NCBI GenBank assembly: GCA_030765455.1
Contig: JAVCCM010000108.1
Coordinates: forward strand, 1 to 64,000
DNA length: 64,000 bases
Source of the DNA: Candidatus Electryonea clarkiae
GTDB taxonomy: Bacteria > Electryoneota > Electryoneia > Electryoneales > Electryoneaceae
Direction of reading: 5' to 3'
Below, one piece after another: positions 1 to 7,585 of this stretch. A program made the translations under genes and the position numbers. Every line of letters begins with the position of its first letter. The first letter of the stretch is position 1. The notes below the pieces were generated by a model that saw only the letters and a program-made list of their open reading frames with translations, had not been told where the DNA came from and did no database searches.

Positions 1-43
1 TACGCTCCGCTTCCGTCAAGGTTACAATATATTTCTTACGCAT
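1..43 (-). CDS. IS630-family transposase, N-terminal fragment cut by window edge
   Basis: The minus strand reads ATG at 43 followed by MRKKYIVTLTEAER and runs off the left edge without a stop. This opening is typical of IS630/Tc1-like transposases (recalled family pattern, not searched). A ribosome binding site, AAGGAGATAG, lies just upstream on the minus strand. Only 14 codons are visible, so whether the rest is intact cannot be told. The neighbouring repeats and HNH gene fit a mobile or decaying patch. Confidence 0.5.
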   Translation of the reverse strand, partial: MRKKYIVTLTEAER

Positions 44-46
44 GGT

Positions 47-83
47 CTATCTCCTTGTGTCTTCAACAACTAAATGGAGATAG
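47..83 (-). promoter_or_regulatory. Hairpin sequestering the transposase ribosome binding site
   Basis: CTATCTCC at 47-54 pairs perfectly with GGAGATAG at 76-83 across a 21-base loop. Read on the minus strand, the downstream arm contains the Shine-Dalgarno of the transposase start at 43, so the stem would hide it in transcripts entering from outside the element. Several insertion sequences limit transposase translation in this way. The folding itself is inferred. Confidence 0.4.
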
Positions 84-126
84 TATGGCTCATAATATTA
101 CTCGATTCAAGTGCTATGGAGTACTA

Positions 127-146
127 GGTCTCCGAACTGGGCAATC
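127..146 (+). repeat. Repeat family A, copy 1
   Basis: GGTCTCCGAACTGGGCAATC matches copy 3 at 2200-2219 with one difference and is the reverse complement of the core of the copies at 850-876 and 2263-2289. It lies about 100 bases before the HNH gene, with an oppositely oriented copy just after that gene. Confidence 0.7.
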
Positions 147-244
147 ACTCTTTCCCCTGATGTATCGGTATCAGATAGCGCTTTTGCCATTGTTATTACA
201 ACAACTATTCACGATTTTTTTGAAAAACAAAGGGTATTCAAACA

Positions 245-823
245 TTGACAGATAAAGTAGAAGTATTACAGCATGTATTAAAGAAACTGAAATCAGATAA
301 CCACAGTGCTGCAATGAGAGCATTAGAAAAATATTACCCTTTCAAGCCTCAACTACGTGTTAAGAGAAGTTGGACACAATTGCAGTCACTTAAATTATTT
401 GTTCGTGATGGATTCATAGATAGATATTCAGGAGATCGGTTGCTATTTCCCGGTGCCCTTAAGGCAATCGCTCTTCTTTTGCCAGAGCAATTTCCATTTC
501 ACCGCAATTGGAAAATGGATGAAAGCCATATCGCATTCTGGGAATTGTTTCCGACTGTTGATCATATTGAACCAATTGCCAGGGGTGGAAAGGATGATGA
601 AGAAAACTGGGCGACTACCTCCATGCTTCGTAACCAAGCAAAAGCGCAATGGACATTGGACGAGTTGGGCTGGGTTTTTCATCCAGTTGGAAACCTGAAA
701 GAATGGGATGGTCTTATGCAACTGACGCTCGAACTCGCTAAACAAACGCCCACACTAATAGAGGATAATTACTTTCGTAAATGGCTCAACACAGCAAAAA
801 AGATTTCTGCAAACACTTATTAA
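245..823 (+). CDS. HNH endonuclease domain protein
   Basis: A 192-residue predicted metal-dependent nuclease. The C-terminal half carries a beta-beta-alpha-metal (HNH) motif: Asp106-His107 in VDHIEPIARGG, Asn121 in ENW, then Asn130 and Lys133 in LRNQAKA. This is the HNN variant, without the zinc-binding Cys pairs many relatives have. The N-terminal 50 residues are basic and could bind DNA. The start is a TTG at 245 with only a weak purine-rich site upstream, so the exact start is uncertain. No partner methylase is adjacent. Copies of an inverted repeat flank the gene (127-146 and 850-876), suggesting a small mobile cassette. The biological role (defence, homing or repair) is unknown. Confidence 0.75.
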   Translation: MTDKVEVLQHVLKKLKSDNHSAAMRALEKYYPFKPQLRVKRSWTQLQSLKLFVRDGFIDRYSGDRLLFPGALKAIALLLPEQFPFHRNWKMDESHIAFWELFPTVDHIEPIARGGKDDEENWATTSMLRNQAKAQWTLDELGWVFHPVGNLKEWDGLMQLTLELAKQTPTLIEDNYFRKWLNTAKKISANTY

Positions 824-849
824 CATATGTCCGGTATTTCCTAGTATAG

Positions 850-876
850 CCCGGTTCGGAGACCCGGGCCTACATG
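850..876 (-). repeat. Repeat family A, copy 2
   Basis: The core CCCGGTTCGGAGACCCGGG followed by CCTACATG is in opposite orientation to copy 1. It shares the core and the distal CCTACATG with the copy at 2263-2289. With copy 1 it brackets the HNH gene. Confidence 0.75.
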
Positions 877-990
877 GATTCATTGTGTTTTATCTGTGCG
901 TATATTTTCTCTGCAAAACAACTGAATTCTTGCCTTTTAATACCTATAACTATACAATCATGACTATCGGCATTTTCAAAGGAGATGATT

Positions 991-2154
991 TTGAGTGAAT
1001 ATCAATATTATGAATTCCTGGCGATAGACCGTCAATTGACATCTGAAGAAATGGATAAGCTTCGCAGTCTTTCGACTCGAGCGGCTATTACACCTACATG
1101 CTTCAGAAATTTCTATAATTGGGGTGATTTCCGAGGTAATCCACGGAAGATGATGGAAAAGTATTTTGATGCGTTTGTCCATATCACAAACTGGGGAACG
1201 CGGTGGTTTATGTTACGTTTTCCAAAGGAATCATTTGATATTGAGAATGCCTTATTGTACTGTGGAGGAGAATATGTTTCGATTGAAACTTCAGGTAATT
1301 ACGTGCTTCTGGATATTAATCTTGACTACGAACCTGAATATGATGATAACGATGGTGAATCCTGGATGTCATCCTTAATCCCGATCAGGAACGACTTGAT
1401 GAATGGTGATTATCGCTGCTTATACCTGATTTGGCTCGCCAGTGTTCAAATGCAGATTCTTGATGACAATGAAATTGAACCCCCTCCACCCCCGGGAATC
1501 CGTAAACTTAATTCATCGCTGAAGACGCTTGTGGAATTTCTTGAACTCGATTCTGAAATTATTGAGATCGCAGGCGAAAGAAGTCCTGAGCTAATCGAAA
1601 GTCAGTATTCACGTAAAGAGCTGTCTGAATGGATTATGAGAATTCCTGAACCAGAAAAGGATAAGTTCCTCCTCGAATTTCTTACTAATGAATACCCACA
1701 GGTGCGGAGAAGAATTCTGAAAGAATTTCAAAAAAATCAAGAGGCGGATAAAGCTGCCAAAACTGAGATCGAACAACAAGAAAGACGGACTGTTGCTGAG
1801 TTATTGCATGCAACGGAAAGACTGACAGAGGAAAATAAACGAAAAGCAGCAGAGAAAAGAGCCAAAGCACGTGAACGAAAAGCGCTCGAAACTGCAATAG
1901 CAAGAGAAAAGTATCTCGCTGGATTATCGCTCCGAAAAGCAGAAACCTGGGAAGAGATTAAGAGATTAATCGGGAAGAAACAGTCAAAATCATACTCTGA
2001 AGCAATCAAATTATTAAAAGATATTCGTGATGTCGCAATCAGATTTGATCAGGAGGAAGATTTCAACAAGCGTTATCTTGAGCTTCGCCGCGTTCATCAA
2101 ACAAAGCCAAAACTGATGCAGATGCTTAGATCGGCTGAATTGAAGTTGTTGTAA
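991..2154 (+). CDS. Conserved hypothetical protein, 388 residues
   Basis: The function is not recognised. The N-terminus (SEYQYYEFLAIDRQLT, then NWGDFRGNP and FVHITNWGTRWFMLR) resembles a widely scattered uncharacterised bacterial family, as far as I recall. Residues 1-190 look globular and are followed by a Pro-rich EPPPPPG linker. The C-terminal half is strongly helical and charged: residues about 240-320 are rich in Lys, Glu, Arg and Ala, consistent with a coiled coil. I chose the TTG at 991 because AAAGGAG ends at 984, abutting the ATG at 985 but six bases from the TTG; it also gives the family-like start MSEYQYYEF. The gene follows the HNH gene by 167 bases with a repeat in between, so co-transcription is unclear. 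Confidence 0.7.
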   Translation: MSEYQYYEFLAIDRQLTSEEMDKLRSLSTRAAITPTCFRNFYNWGDFRGNPRKMMEKYFDAFVHITNWGTRWFMLRFPKESFDIENALLYCGGEYVSIETSGNYVLLDINLDYEPEYDDNDGESWMSSLIPIRNDLMNGDYRCLYLIWLASVQMQILDDNEIEPPPPPGIRKLNSSLKTLVEFLELDSEIIEIAGERSPELIESQYSRKELSEWIMRIPEPEKDKFLLEFLTNEYPQVRRRILKEFQKNQEADKAAKTEIEQQERRTVAELLHATERLTEENKRKAAEKRAKARERKALETAIAREKYLAGLSLRKAETWEEIKRLIGKKQSKSYSEAIKLLKDIRDVAIRFDQEEDFNKRYLELRRVHQTKPKLMQMLRSAELKLL

Positions 2155-2187
2155 ATCACTCGTATCATGAGGATCAATAAACACAGT

Positions 2188-2289
2188 CATGTAGGCACTG
2201 GTCTCCGAACCGGGCAATCGCTGTTCGGTCAATAAGCCTGTGTTTCATCAATTAGCATAATACCCGGTTCGGAGACCCGTACCTACATG
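2188..2289. repeat. Repeat family A, paired inverted copies 3 and 4
   Basis: Arms 2188-2214 and 2263-2289 are inverted copies. Each has an outer 8-base block (CATGTAGG/CCTACATG), four unpaired bases, and a 15-base block (GGTCTCCGAACCGGG and its complement). The 48-base centre has no ORF. It would fold into a long hairpin between two convergent genes and could act as a bidirectional terminator. It looks like a MITE or REP-type palindrome. Confidence 0.75.
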
Positions 2290-2347
2290 GCTAATCGTTT
2301 CTGTTTTTGAAAGGTTTTTTATATAGCGAGTTTTAATATAAAACAAT

Positions 2348-3340
2348 TCATTCTTTTGGCAATGAATATATTTCCGGTGGTTCATATCGCAGAATTGCAT
2401 TTGCGGTATCTTTATCGAATGCCAGCAGCGCCTTGCATACAGAACATCTCGCTGAATCTATATTTTCATTTTCGGGAAGTTTATTTGGTTCTCCGCAGAC
2501 AAAACACAGGACATCTTCGTTACCGGTGACAGGTTGAATATCTTCATCGATATTAATCATTCCGAATAATTCTTCAGCAACATCAATACCTTTTAATATG
2601 TGATAAGCCTCCGTTTTTACAGCAAATATCCTTGACAGCTTCTCATTTTCCTCATCAGATGTAAAATACTGACGTTCGGGATCATATTCCCTGCATACGG
2701 ACTGATATGCTTCCTCAATATCTTCAGGGGAAACATCTCCCTGAATGCCGAGAGTATCTTTTGCTTCAAACAGGTCATTTTTTTCGCCTTTTGTGCGATA
2801 GTATGGCAAGGAACTGAGTTCAACTTCGAGCATATTGGCGCCCATTTCGATAGCGATCTTTGAAATCCATTCTACCTCGTCATTCGTCACTTTGCCGTCA
2901 CGTGCCGCCAATCTCCATGCAAAAGAGATCAACGCCTGTCGGAACAGGCGGTTATTTCGCGCAGATTTAATGATTGTTTCTGGAAGCTCTTCATCATCCA
3001 ACGCTTCCTTGATGCTATCCTGCCATGTATCGTTTTTGCCTAAAATTTCAAGATTAAGTGTATGTTTTGCCAGTCTGGTTGTAATCTCGAGGATCAATTC
3101 GCGTTCGTCCTCACCGAACAAACCGTCCGCTTTTGCAAGGTGAGCGAGGAAAGATGATACGCTGCATAATGCCTGGATTGTTTTAGTGAAATCACCTATT
3201 GCAACATCGCTTGGTTCCGGCGTGATAAAAGGTTTTCGGTCTTGACCTGGTCTCAAACTCGAAGGAGTGCCGAGATTGTAATCACTTTGGTAAAGCGCTC
3301 CACCTATAAGACCTGTCAACATCCTTGCAAATAAAAACAT
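2348..3340 (-). CDS. TerB-like / degenerate J-domain / zinc-ribbon protein
   Basis: A 330-residue protein with three parts. Residues about 53-172 resemble the TerB helical fold of tellurite-resistance and DjlA proteins (LAKADGLFGEDER, and again AARDGKVTNDEVEWIS). Residues about 192-250 align with a J domain as in DjlA (DTLGI, then SPEDIEEAYQSV), but the HPD tripeptide is replaced by YDPERQ, so Hsp70 stimulation is doubtful. Residues 279-302 hold two Cys pairs (CFVC, CSVC), a likely zinc ribbon. A hydrophobic N-terminus (MFLFARMLTGLIGGAL) may anchor it in the membrane as in DjlA. The start at 3340 has a clear GGGAGG site. It stands alone, convergent with the preceding gene. The role (envelope stress or chaperone scaffold) is inference. 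Confidence 0.65.
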   Translation of the reverse strand: MFLFARMLTGLIGGALYQSDYNLGTPSSLRPGQDRKPFITPEPSDVAIGDFTKTIQALCSVSSFLAHLAKADGLFGEDERELILEITTRLAKHTLNLEILGKNDTWQDSIKEALDDEELPETIIKSARNNRLFRQALISFAWRLAARDGKVTNDEVEWISKIAIEMGANMLEVELSSLPYYRTKGEKNDLFEAKDTLGIQGDVSPEDIEEAYQSVCREYDPERQYFTSDEENEKLSRIFAVKTEAYHILKGIDVAEELFGMINIDEDIQPVTGNEDVLCFVCGEPNKLPENENIDSARCSVCKALLAFDKDTANAILRYEPPEIYSLPKE

Positions 3341-3476
3341 TCAATCCTCCCAATTATTTTGTCTCTCACCCAGGGTTAATCTCTTGCCAAATTGGTAAAA
3401 TCTTGATTACATAATTTGTTTTACCCTCAATATAATGTAAATTTCATTAAGCTATTCAAGTAATTCAAGGTTTGAA

Positions 3477-6191
3477 GTGAATATACCAAAACAATACGAC
3501 CCAAAAGCAGTCGAGCCCAAGTGGAGTGAATGGTGGCTCGAAAACAACATTTTCAAAAGTGATCCTAATCCTGATAAGGATCCCTTTGTAATATTGATGC
3601 CTCCGCCAAATGTTACCGGTGTGCTTCATATGGGGCATGCTTTACAGGACACAATTCAAGACACCCTTATTCGTTATTACCGGATGCTTGGATATGAGGC
3701 GCACTGGCAGCCCGGAAAAGATCATGCCGGCATTGCTACCCAGACTGTAGTTGAGAAGGAACTGGCAAAGGCTGGCAAACCTGACCGCGTATCGCTTGGC
3801 AGGGAAAAGTTTATTGAAGAGGTATGGGAACTTGTAAAGAGGAACCGGGACACTATCACCAAACAGAAAATGGCGTTGGGTGATTCCGCCGACTGGACGA
3901 GAGAACGATTTACCTTAGATGAAGGACTAAGCCGAGCTGTCAGGGAAGTATTTGTAAAATTGTATGAAGAAGGATTGATCTATAGAGGTCCTTATATAGT
4001 TAACTGGTCGCCCGCTCTCCAGTCAGCAATATCCGACGAGGAAGTGGATCACAAGGATGAAGAAGGAAATCTCTGGTATATCCGTTATCCGGGAACTGAT
4101 GGGGGAGAGGGTGTTGTAGTCGCCACTACCCGACCGGAAACCATGCTTGGTGACGTTGCAGTTATGGTGCATCCTGATGACGAAAGATACAAAGAGTTGA
4201 TCGGGAAAGAGGTTGAGCTGCCTTTGACAGGACGGAATATTCCCGTTATTGCTGATGATTACGTTGATCGTGAATTTGGAACGGGTGTTGTGAAAGTAAC
4301 TCCTGCCCATGATCCTAACGACTTTGAGGTCGGACGTCGTCACAATCTTCCCATGCCTGTCATTCTTGATACATCAGCGAAGATTAAAGCACCTGCTCCT
4401 GATGTTTATATCGGTTTGGATCGTTTTGATGCCAGGGAAACTATAATAAAAGATCTGGAAGCCCTGAACTTGCTGGTCAAAACCGAGAAATACCAACATT
4501 CAGTGGGATATTGTCAGCGAAGCAAAGTCCCGATTGAACCATATCTTTCAACACAATGGTTCATGAAGATGAAGCCACTGGCAGAACCTGCATTGGATGC
4601 TGTCAGGGATGGGAGAATAAAATTTGTCCCAGGGAGATGGGCGAAAGTATATTTCCATTGGCTTGAAAATATCCGGGACTGGTGTATCAGCCGTCAGCTT
4701 TGGTGGGGTCATCGTATCCCAGCATGGCATTGTGATGAGTGTGGTCATGTAACCGTTCCCCGCATCGATCCCGATAAATGCGAAAAATGCGGTTCGGAAA
4801 AAATCAGGAGGGATGAAGATGTCCTTGATACCTGGTTCTCAAGCTGGCTATGGCCCTTCTCTACATTAGGCTGGCCTGATGATACAGAGGAAATGAAGTA
4901 TTATCATCCGACTGACGTACTGGTCAGCGGTTATGACATTATCTTCTTCTGGATTGCAAGAATGATAATGGCGGATTTGCATTTCACTGGTGATATACCC
5001 TTCAAAACTGTTTATATCACGGGGATGATAAAGGACAAGCAGGGTCGATGGATGTCAAAATCACTGGGGAATGGTATCGATCCCCTGGAAATGATTGACA
5101 AATACGGCGCTGATGCGGTTCGTTACAGCCTAGTTGTTCTTACCACCGAAGGTCAGGACATTAACCTCGATCCCACCCGTTTTGAGATGGGAAGAAATTT
5201 TGCGAATAAAATCTGGAATGCTTTTCGTTTTTTAACTACATATAATCTTAACAGTTCAGAGTCCAAGCTTCAGCTTGTAGAGAAAAGTTCAGAGTCCAAG
5301 CTTCAGCTTGAAGAAAAAAGTTCAGAGTTCAAGCTTCAGCTTGTTGATCAATGGATCGAGGGAAGGTTTATCGAGACAACTCGAGAAGTAGAACAAAAGT
5401 TGAAACGTTATCGTCTGAACGAGGCGCTCCTCGCAATATACCGTTTCACTTGGAATGATTTCTGTGACTGGTACATCGAAGCGATAAAACCAAGAATATC
5501 AAAAGATGCAATTGATCAAGATCAGGCTGACGCTACATTAAGGTTCGCCTACAAAATGATGGAACGAATAATCAGGCTGCTTCATCCATTCATGCCGTTT
5601 ATGACTGAAGAAATCTACCAGGCTTTACCTCAAGTCGAAGGTTTGAATATTCCGGAAGACAGACCGGTTTCTATTGCGATTGCTGAATATCCTATTGGTA
5701 AAGATTTGAAGGCTGACACAATAGCAGTTGAAGAATTTTCATATATTAAGGAGCTAATAAGCTCTGTACGGACAGTTCGCGGCGAATTAAAAGTGCCGCC
5801 ATCCAAACAAGCAAAGCTACTCGTGAATACTGATGATTTACATAATAATCTTATAGAACGTGAATGGAATATGATTTCCCGACTCGCTAAACTCGAGAGT
5901 TGGGATACCGTTGAAGAAAAACCGTCTCAGTCGGCAAGTACTGTAGTTGCGGGTCGCAGGATATTTATTCCTATTGCTGATTTGATCGATATTGATGTTG
6001 AAATAAAACGGGTAGAAAAGGAGATCAATAAGCTCGAAGGGCATTTTGCAGGTATAGAAAAGAAACTGGCAAATAAAAAATTCGTTAATAATGCACCTGA
6101 AGCAGTAGTAAATCGAGAAAAGGAAAAAATGGCTGATCTTGAAATGAAACTTGATAAACTGAAAAATCATTTAAAGGATTTGTCAAACTAA
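3477..6191 (+). CDS. valS: Valine--tRNA ligase
   Basis: Class I aminoacyl-tRNA synthetase, 904 residues, charging tRNA-Val in the cytoplasm. The HIGH-type motif is PPNVTGVLHMGHA (about 42-54) and the KMSKS-type is RWMSKS (about 524-529). The editing domain lies between (ATTRPETMLGDVAV). A four-Cys zinc site (CDEC, CEKC) precedes DEDVLDTWFSS. The C-terminal coiled-coil arm of ValRS is present from about residue 838. The oddity is residues 593-625, three copies of an 11-residue repeat encoded by perfect 33-base units, at the junction of the catalytic core and anticodon-binding domain. The frame stays open through them, so the enzyme is probably functional. The start is a GTG. It is followed after 15 bases by the DUF4139 gene. 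Confidence 0.97.
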   Translation: MNIPKQYDPKAVEPKWSEWWLENNIFKSDPNPDKDPFVILMPPPNVTGVLHMGHALQDTIQDTLIRYYRMLGYEAHWQPGKDHAGIATQTVVEKELAKAGKPDRVSLGREKFIEEVWELVKRNRDTITKQKMALGDSADWTRERFTLDEGLSRAVREVFVKLYEEGLIYRGPYIVNWSPALQSAISDEEVDHKDEEGNLWYIRYPGTDGGEGVVVATTRPETMLGDVAVMVHPDDERYKELIGKEVELPLTGRNIPVIADDYVDREFGTGVVKVTPAHDPNDFEVGRRHNLPMPVILDTSAKIKAPAPDVYIGLDRFDARETIIKDLEALNLLVKTEKYQHSVGYCQRSKVPIEPYLSTQWFMKMKPLAEPALDAVRDGRIKFVPGRWAKVYFHWLENIRDWCISRQLWWGHRIPAWHCDECGHVTVPRIDPDKCEKCGSEKIRRDEDVLDTWFSSWLWPFSTLGWPDDTEEMKYYHPTDVLVSGYDIIFFWIARMIMADLHFTGDIPFKTVYITGMIKDKQGRWMSKSLGNGIDPLEMIDKYGADAVRYSLVVLTTEGQDINLDPTRFEMGRNFANKIWNAFRFLTTYNLNSSESKLQLVEKSSESKLQLEEKSSEFKLQLVDQWIEGRFIETTREVEQKLKRYRLNEALLAIYRFTWNDFCDWYIEAIKPRISKDAIDQDQADATLRFAYKMMERIIRLLHPFMPFMTEEIYQALPQVEGLNIPEDRPVSIAIAEYPIGKDLKADTIAVEEFSYIKELISSVRTVRGELKVPPSKQAKLLVNTDDLHNNLIEREWNMISRLAKLESWDTVEEKPSQSASTVVAGRRIFIPIADLIDIDVEIKRVEKEINKLEGHFAGIEKKLANKKFVNNAPEAVVNREKEKMADLEMKLDKLKNHLKDLSN
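5253..5351 (+). repeat. Three tandem 33-base units inside valS
   Basis: Units start at 5253, 5286 and 5319. Each begins AGTTCAGAGTCCAAGC or a one-base variant and continues TTCAGCTTG. Each contains the small palindrome CAAGCT-TC-AGCTTG. Translation gives SSESKLQLVEK, SSESKLQLEEK and SSEFKLQLVDQ. The period is a multiple of three and the reading frame is kept. No other copy was seen in this window. Confidence 0.9.
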
Positions 6192-6206
6192 AAAGCTGAG
6201 GTAAGA

Positions 6207-7580
6207 ATGCGACACTCACTCATATTGATGATTGCTTTATCCATTGCTGTTATTTTTTGTTTCTCAAATGAAGGATTATTTGCAGCAGAAACGTCAGAGA
6301 CAGCCATAACCATCTACAACCAGAACCTCGCTCTTGTACGCCAGATTCGAGAAATGCAGTTTGGAAAAGGGCGGCAGGGTTATAGTTATGATGGTGTCGC
6401 TGCTCAGATTGATCCGACTTCTGTGCATTTCAAGGCGGCAGGTGTCCAGGTTTTGGAGCAGAATTTTGAATATGACCTTGTGGATAACCAGACCCTTTTA
6501 CGAAAGTTTATCGGTCATACTGTTGAAATCCGGACTTCGGAAGGTACTGTAAGTGGAGTTCTATTGTCTGATCAGCATCCCTTGATACTGCAGGATAATG
6601 ATGGAAAAGTTCAAACTTTGAGTTCCGACCAGGTGCATCGCGTTAATTTCCCAGAACTTCCTGAAGGACTGGTAATGAAACCTACTCTTCGCTGGGATTT
6701 GTTCTCGGAGAAAAAGGGTAATATTGATGCTGAATTGACCTATTTGACTCGCGGTATCAATTGGGAGGCAAGTTATGTTGCAGTGGTTTCAGAAAAGGAC
6801 GATGCGTTAGATTTTTCAGGATGGGTTCAGATCGATAATAACAGCGGCGCTACCTACGAAGATGCTAAACTGAAACTTATGGCTGGTGACGTGCGGATTA
6901 TACAAGAACATATGGGTAGAAGAGAGAGAAAGAAATTCACTGCGATGGCTTCAGCGGAAATGGATGGATTAGGTGGTTTTGAAGAGAAGAGTTTCTTTGA
7001 ATATCATCTTTATACCTTGCCGCGTCCTGTAACCCTCAGAGATCGTCAGAAAAAACAGATTTCACTTTTTCCAGCCGCTTATGCATCCGCCAAGAAAATA
7101 TTTACATATTCGCCTTCTGTCGATCCTAAAAAGATCCAGGTTGCAATGGAGTTTGTAAATAATAAAGACAATGAGCTTGGAATTCCATTGCCAAAGGGAA
7201 AAGTTCGTTTGATGAAGCGTGACAGTGATGGAAGCCTTGAATTCATTGGTGAAGACAGGATTGATCACACTCCAAAGAAAGAGAAAGTTCGCCTCAAAAC
7301 TGGAAATGCATTTGATATCGTCGCTGAAAGAATCAATACTGACTCGAAATCCTATAAACAACAGGAACGTAAAATTCGTGAAAGTGCATGGGATGTGGAG
7401 TTCAGGAGCAGCAAGACTGAAAAAGCAGAAATAATTGTTCAGGAGAAATTTTACGGAAACTGGAAAATAATAGAAGAGAATTTGAACGGAATAAAAAAAG
7501 ACGCTTCAACTTATGAATGGGTAGTGCAGGTTCCTGCTGATGGTAAAACAAAACTCACATATCGTGTAAAATACCGGTAA
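6207..7580 (+). CDS. DUF4139-like secreted protein
   Basis: A 457-residue protein with a signal peptide (hydrophobic stretch about 5-22, cleavage near AETSE), so probably periplasmic or outer-membrane associated. The body matches the pattern of DUF4139 proteins: TIYNQNLALVRQIREM near the mature N-terminus, LTYLTRGINWEASYVAVV (about 180-197), then a beta-rich C-terminal half ending in TKLTYRVKYR. Family members are widespread and lack a firm biochemical function. It sits between valS and recG with very short gaps, so it may be co-transcribed, although no functional link is obvious. The assignment rests on recalled motifs. Confidence 0.7.
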   Translation: MRHSLILMIALSIAVIFCFSNEGLFAAETSETAITIYNQNLALVRQIREMQFGKGRQGYSYDGVAAQIDPTSVHFKAAGVQVLEQNFEYDLVDNQTLLRKFIGHTVEIRTSEGTVSGVLLSDQHPLILQDNDGKVQTLSSDQVHRVNFPELPEGLVMKPTLRWDLFSEKKGNIDAELTYLTRGINWEASYVAVVSEKDDALDFSGWVQIDNNSGATYEDAKLKLMAGDVRIIQEHMGRRERKKFTAMASAEMDGLGGFEEKSFFEYHLYTLPRPVTLRDRQKKQISLFPAAYASAKKIFTYSPSVDPKKIQVAMEFVNNKDNELGIPLPKGKVRLMKRDSDGSLEFIGEDRIDHTPKKEKVRLKTGNAFDIVAERINTDSKSYKQQERKIRESAWDVEFRSSKTEKAEIIVQEKFYGNWKIIEENLNGIKKDASTYEWVVQVPADGKTKLTYRVKYR

Positions 7581-7585
7581 CTATC

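Noticed and set aside
3403-3445. valS promoter
   Set aside because: TATAAT at 3431-3436 has no well-spaced -35, and the Bacteroidetes-type reading TTTG-N19-TAAATTTC has one mismatch; neither is strong enough to annotate.
5253-5351. CRISPR-like repeat array
   Set aside because: The units are directly abutting with no spacers and lie in frame within valS.
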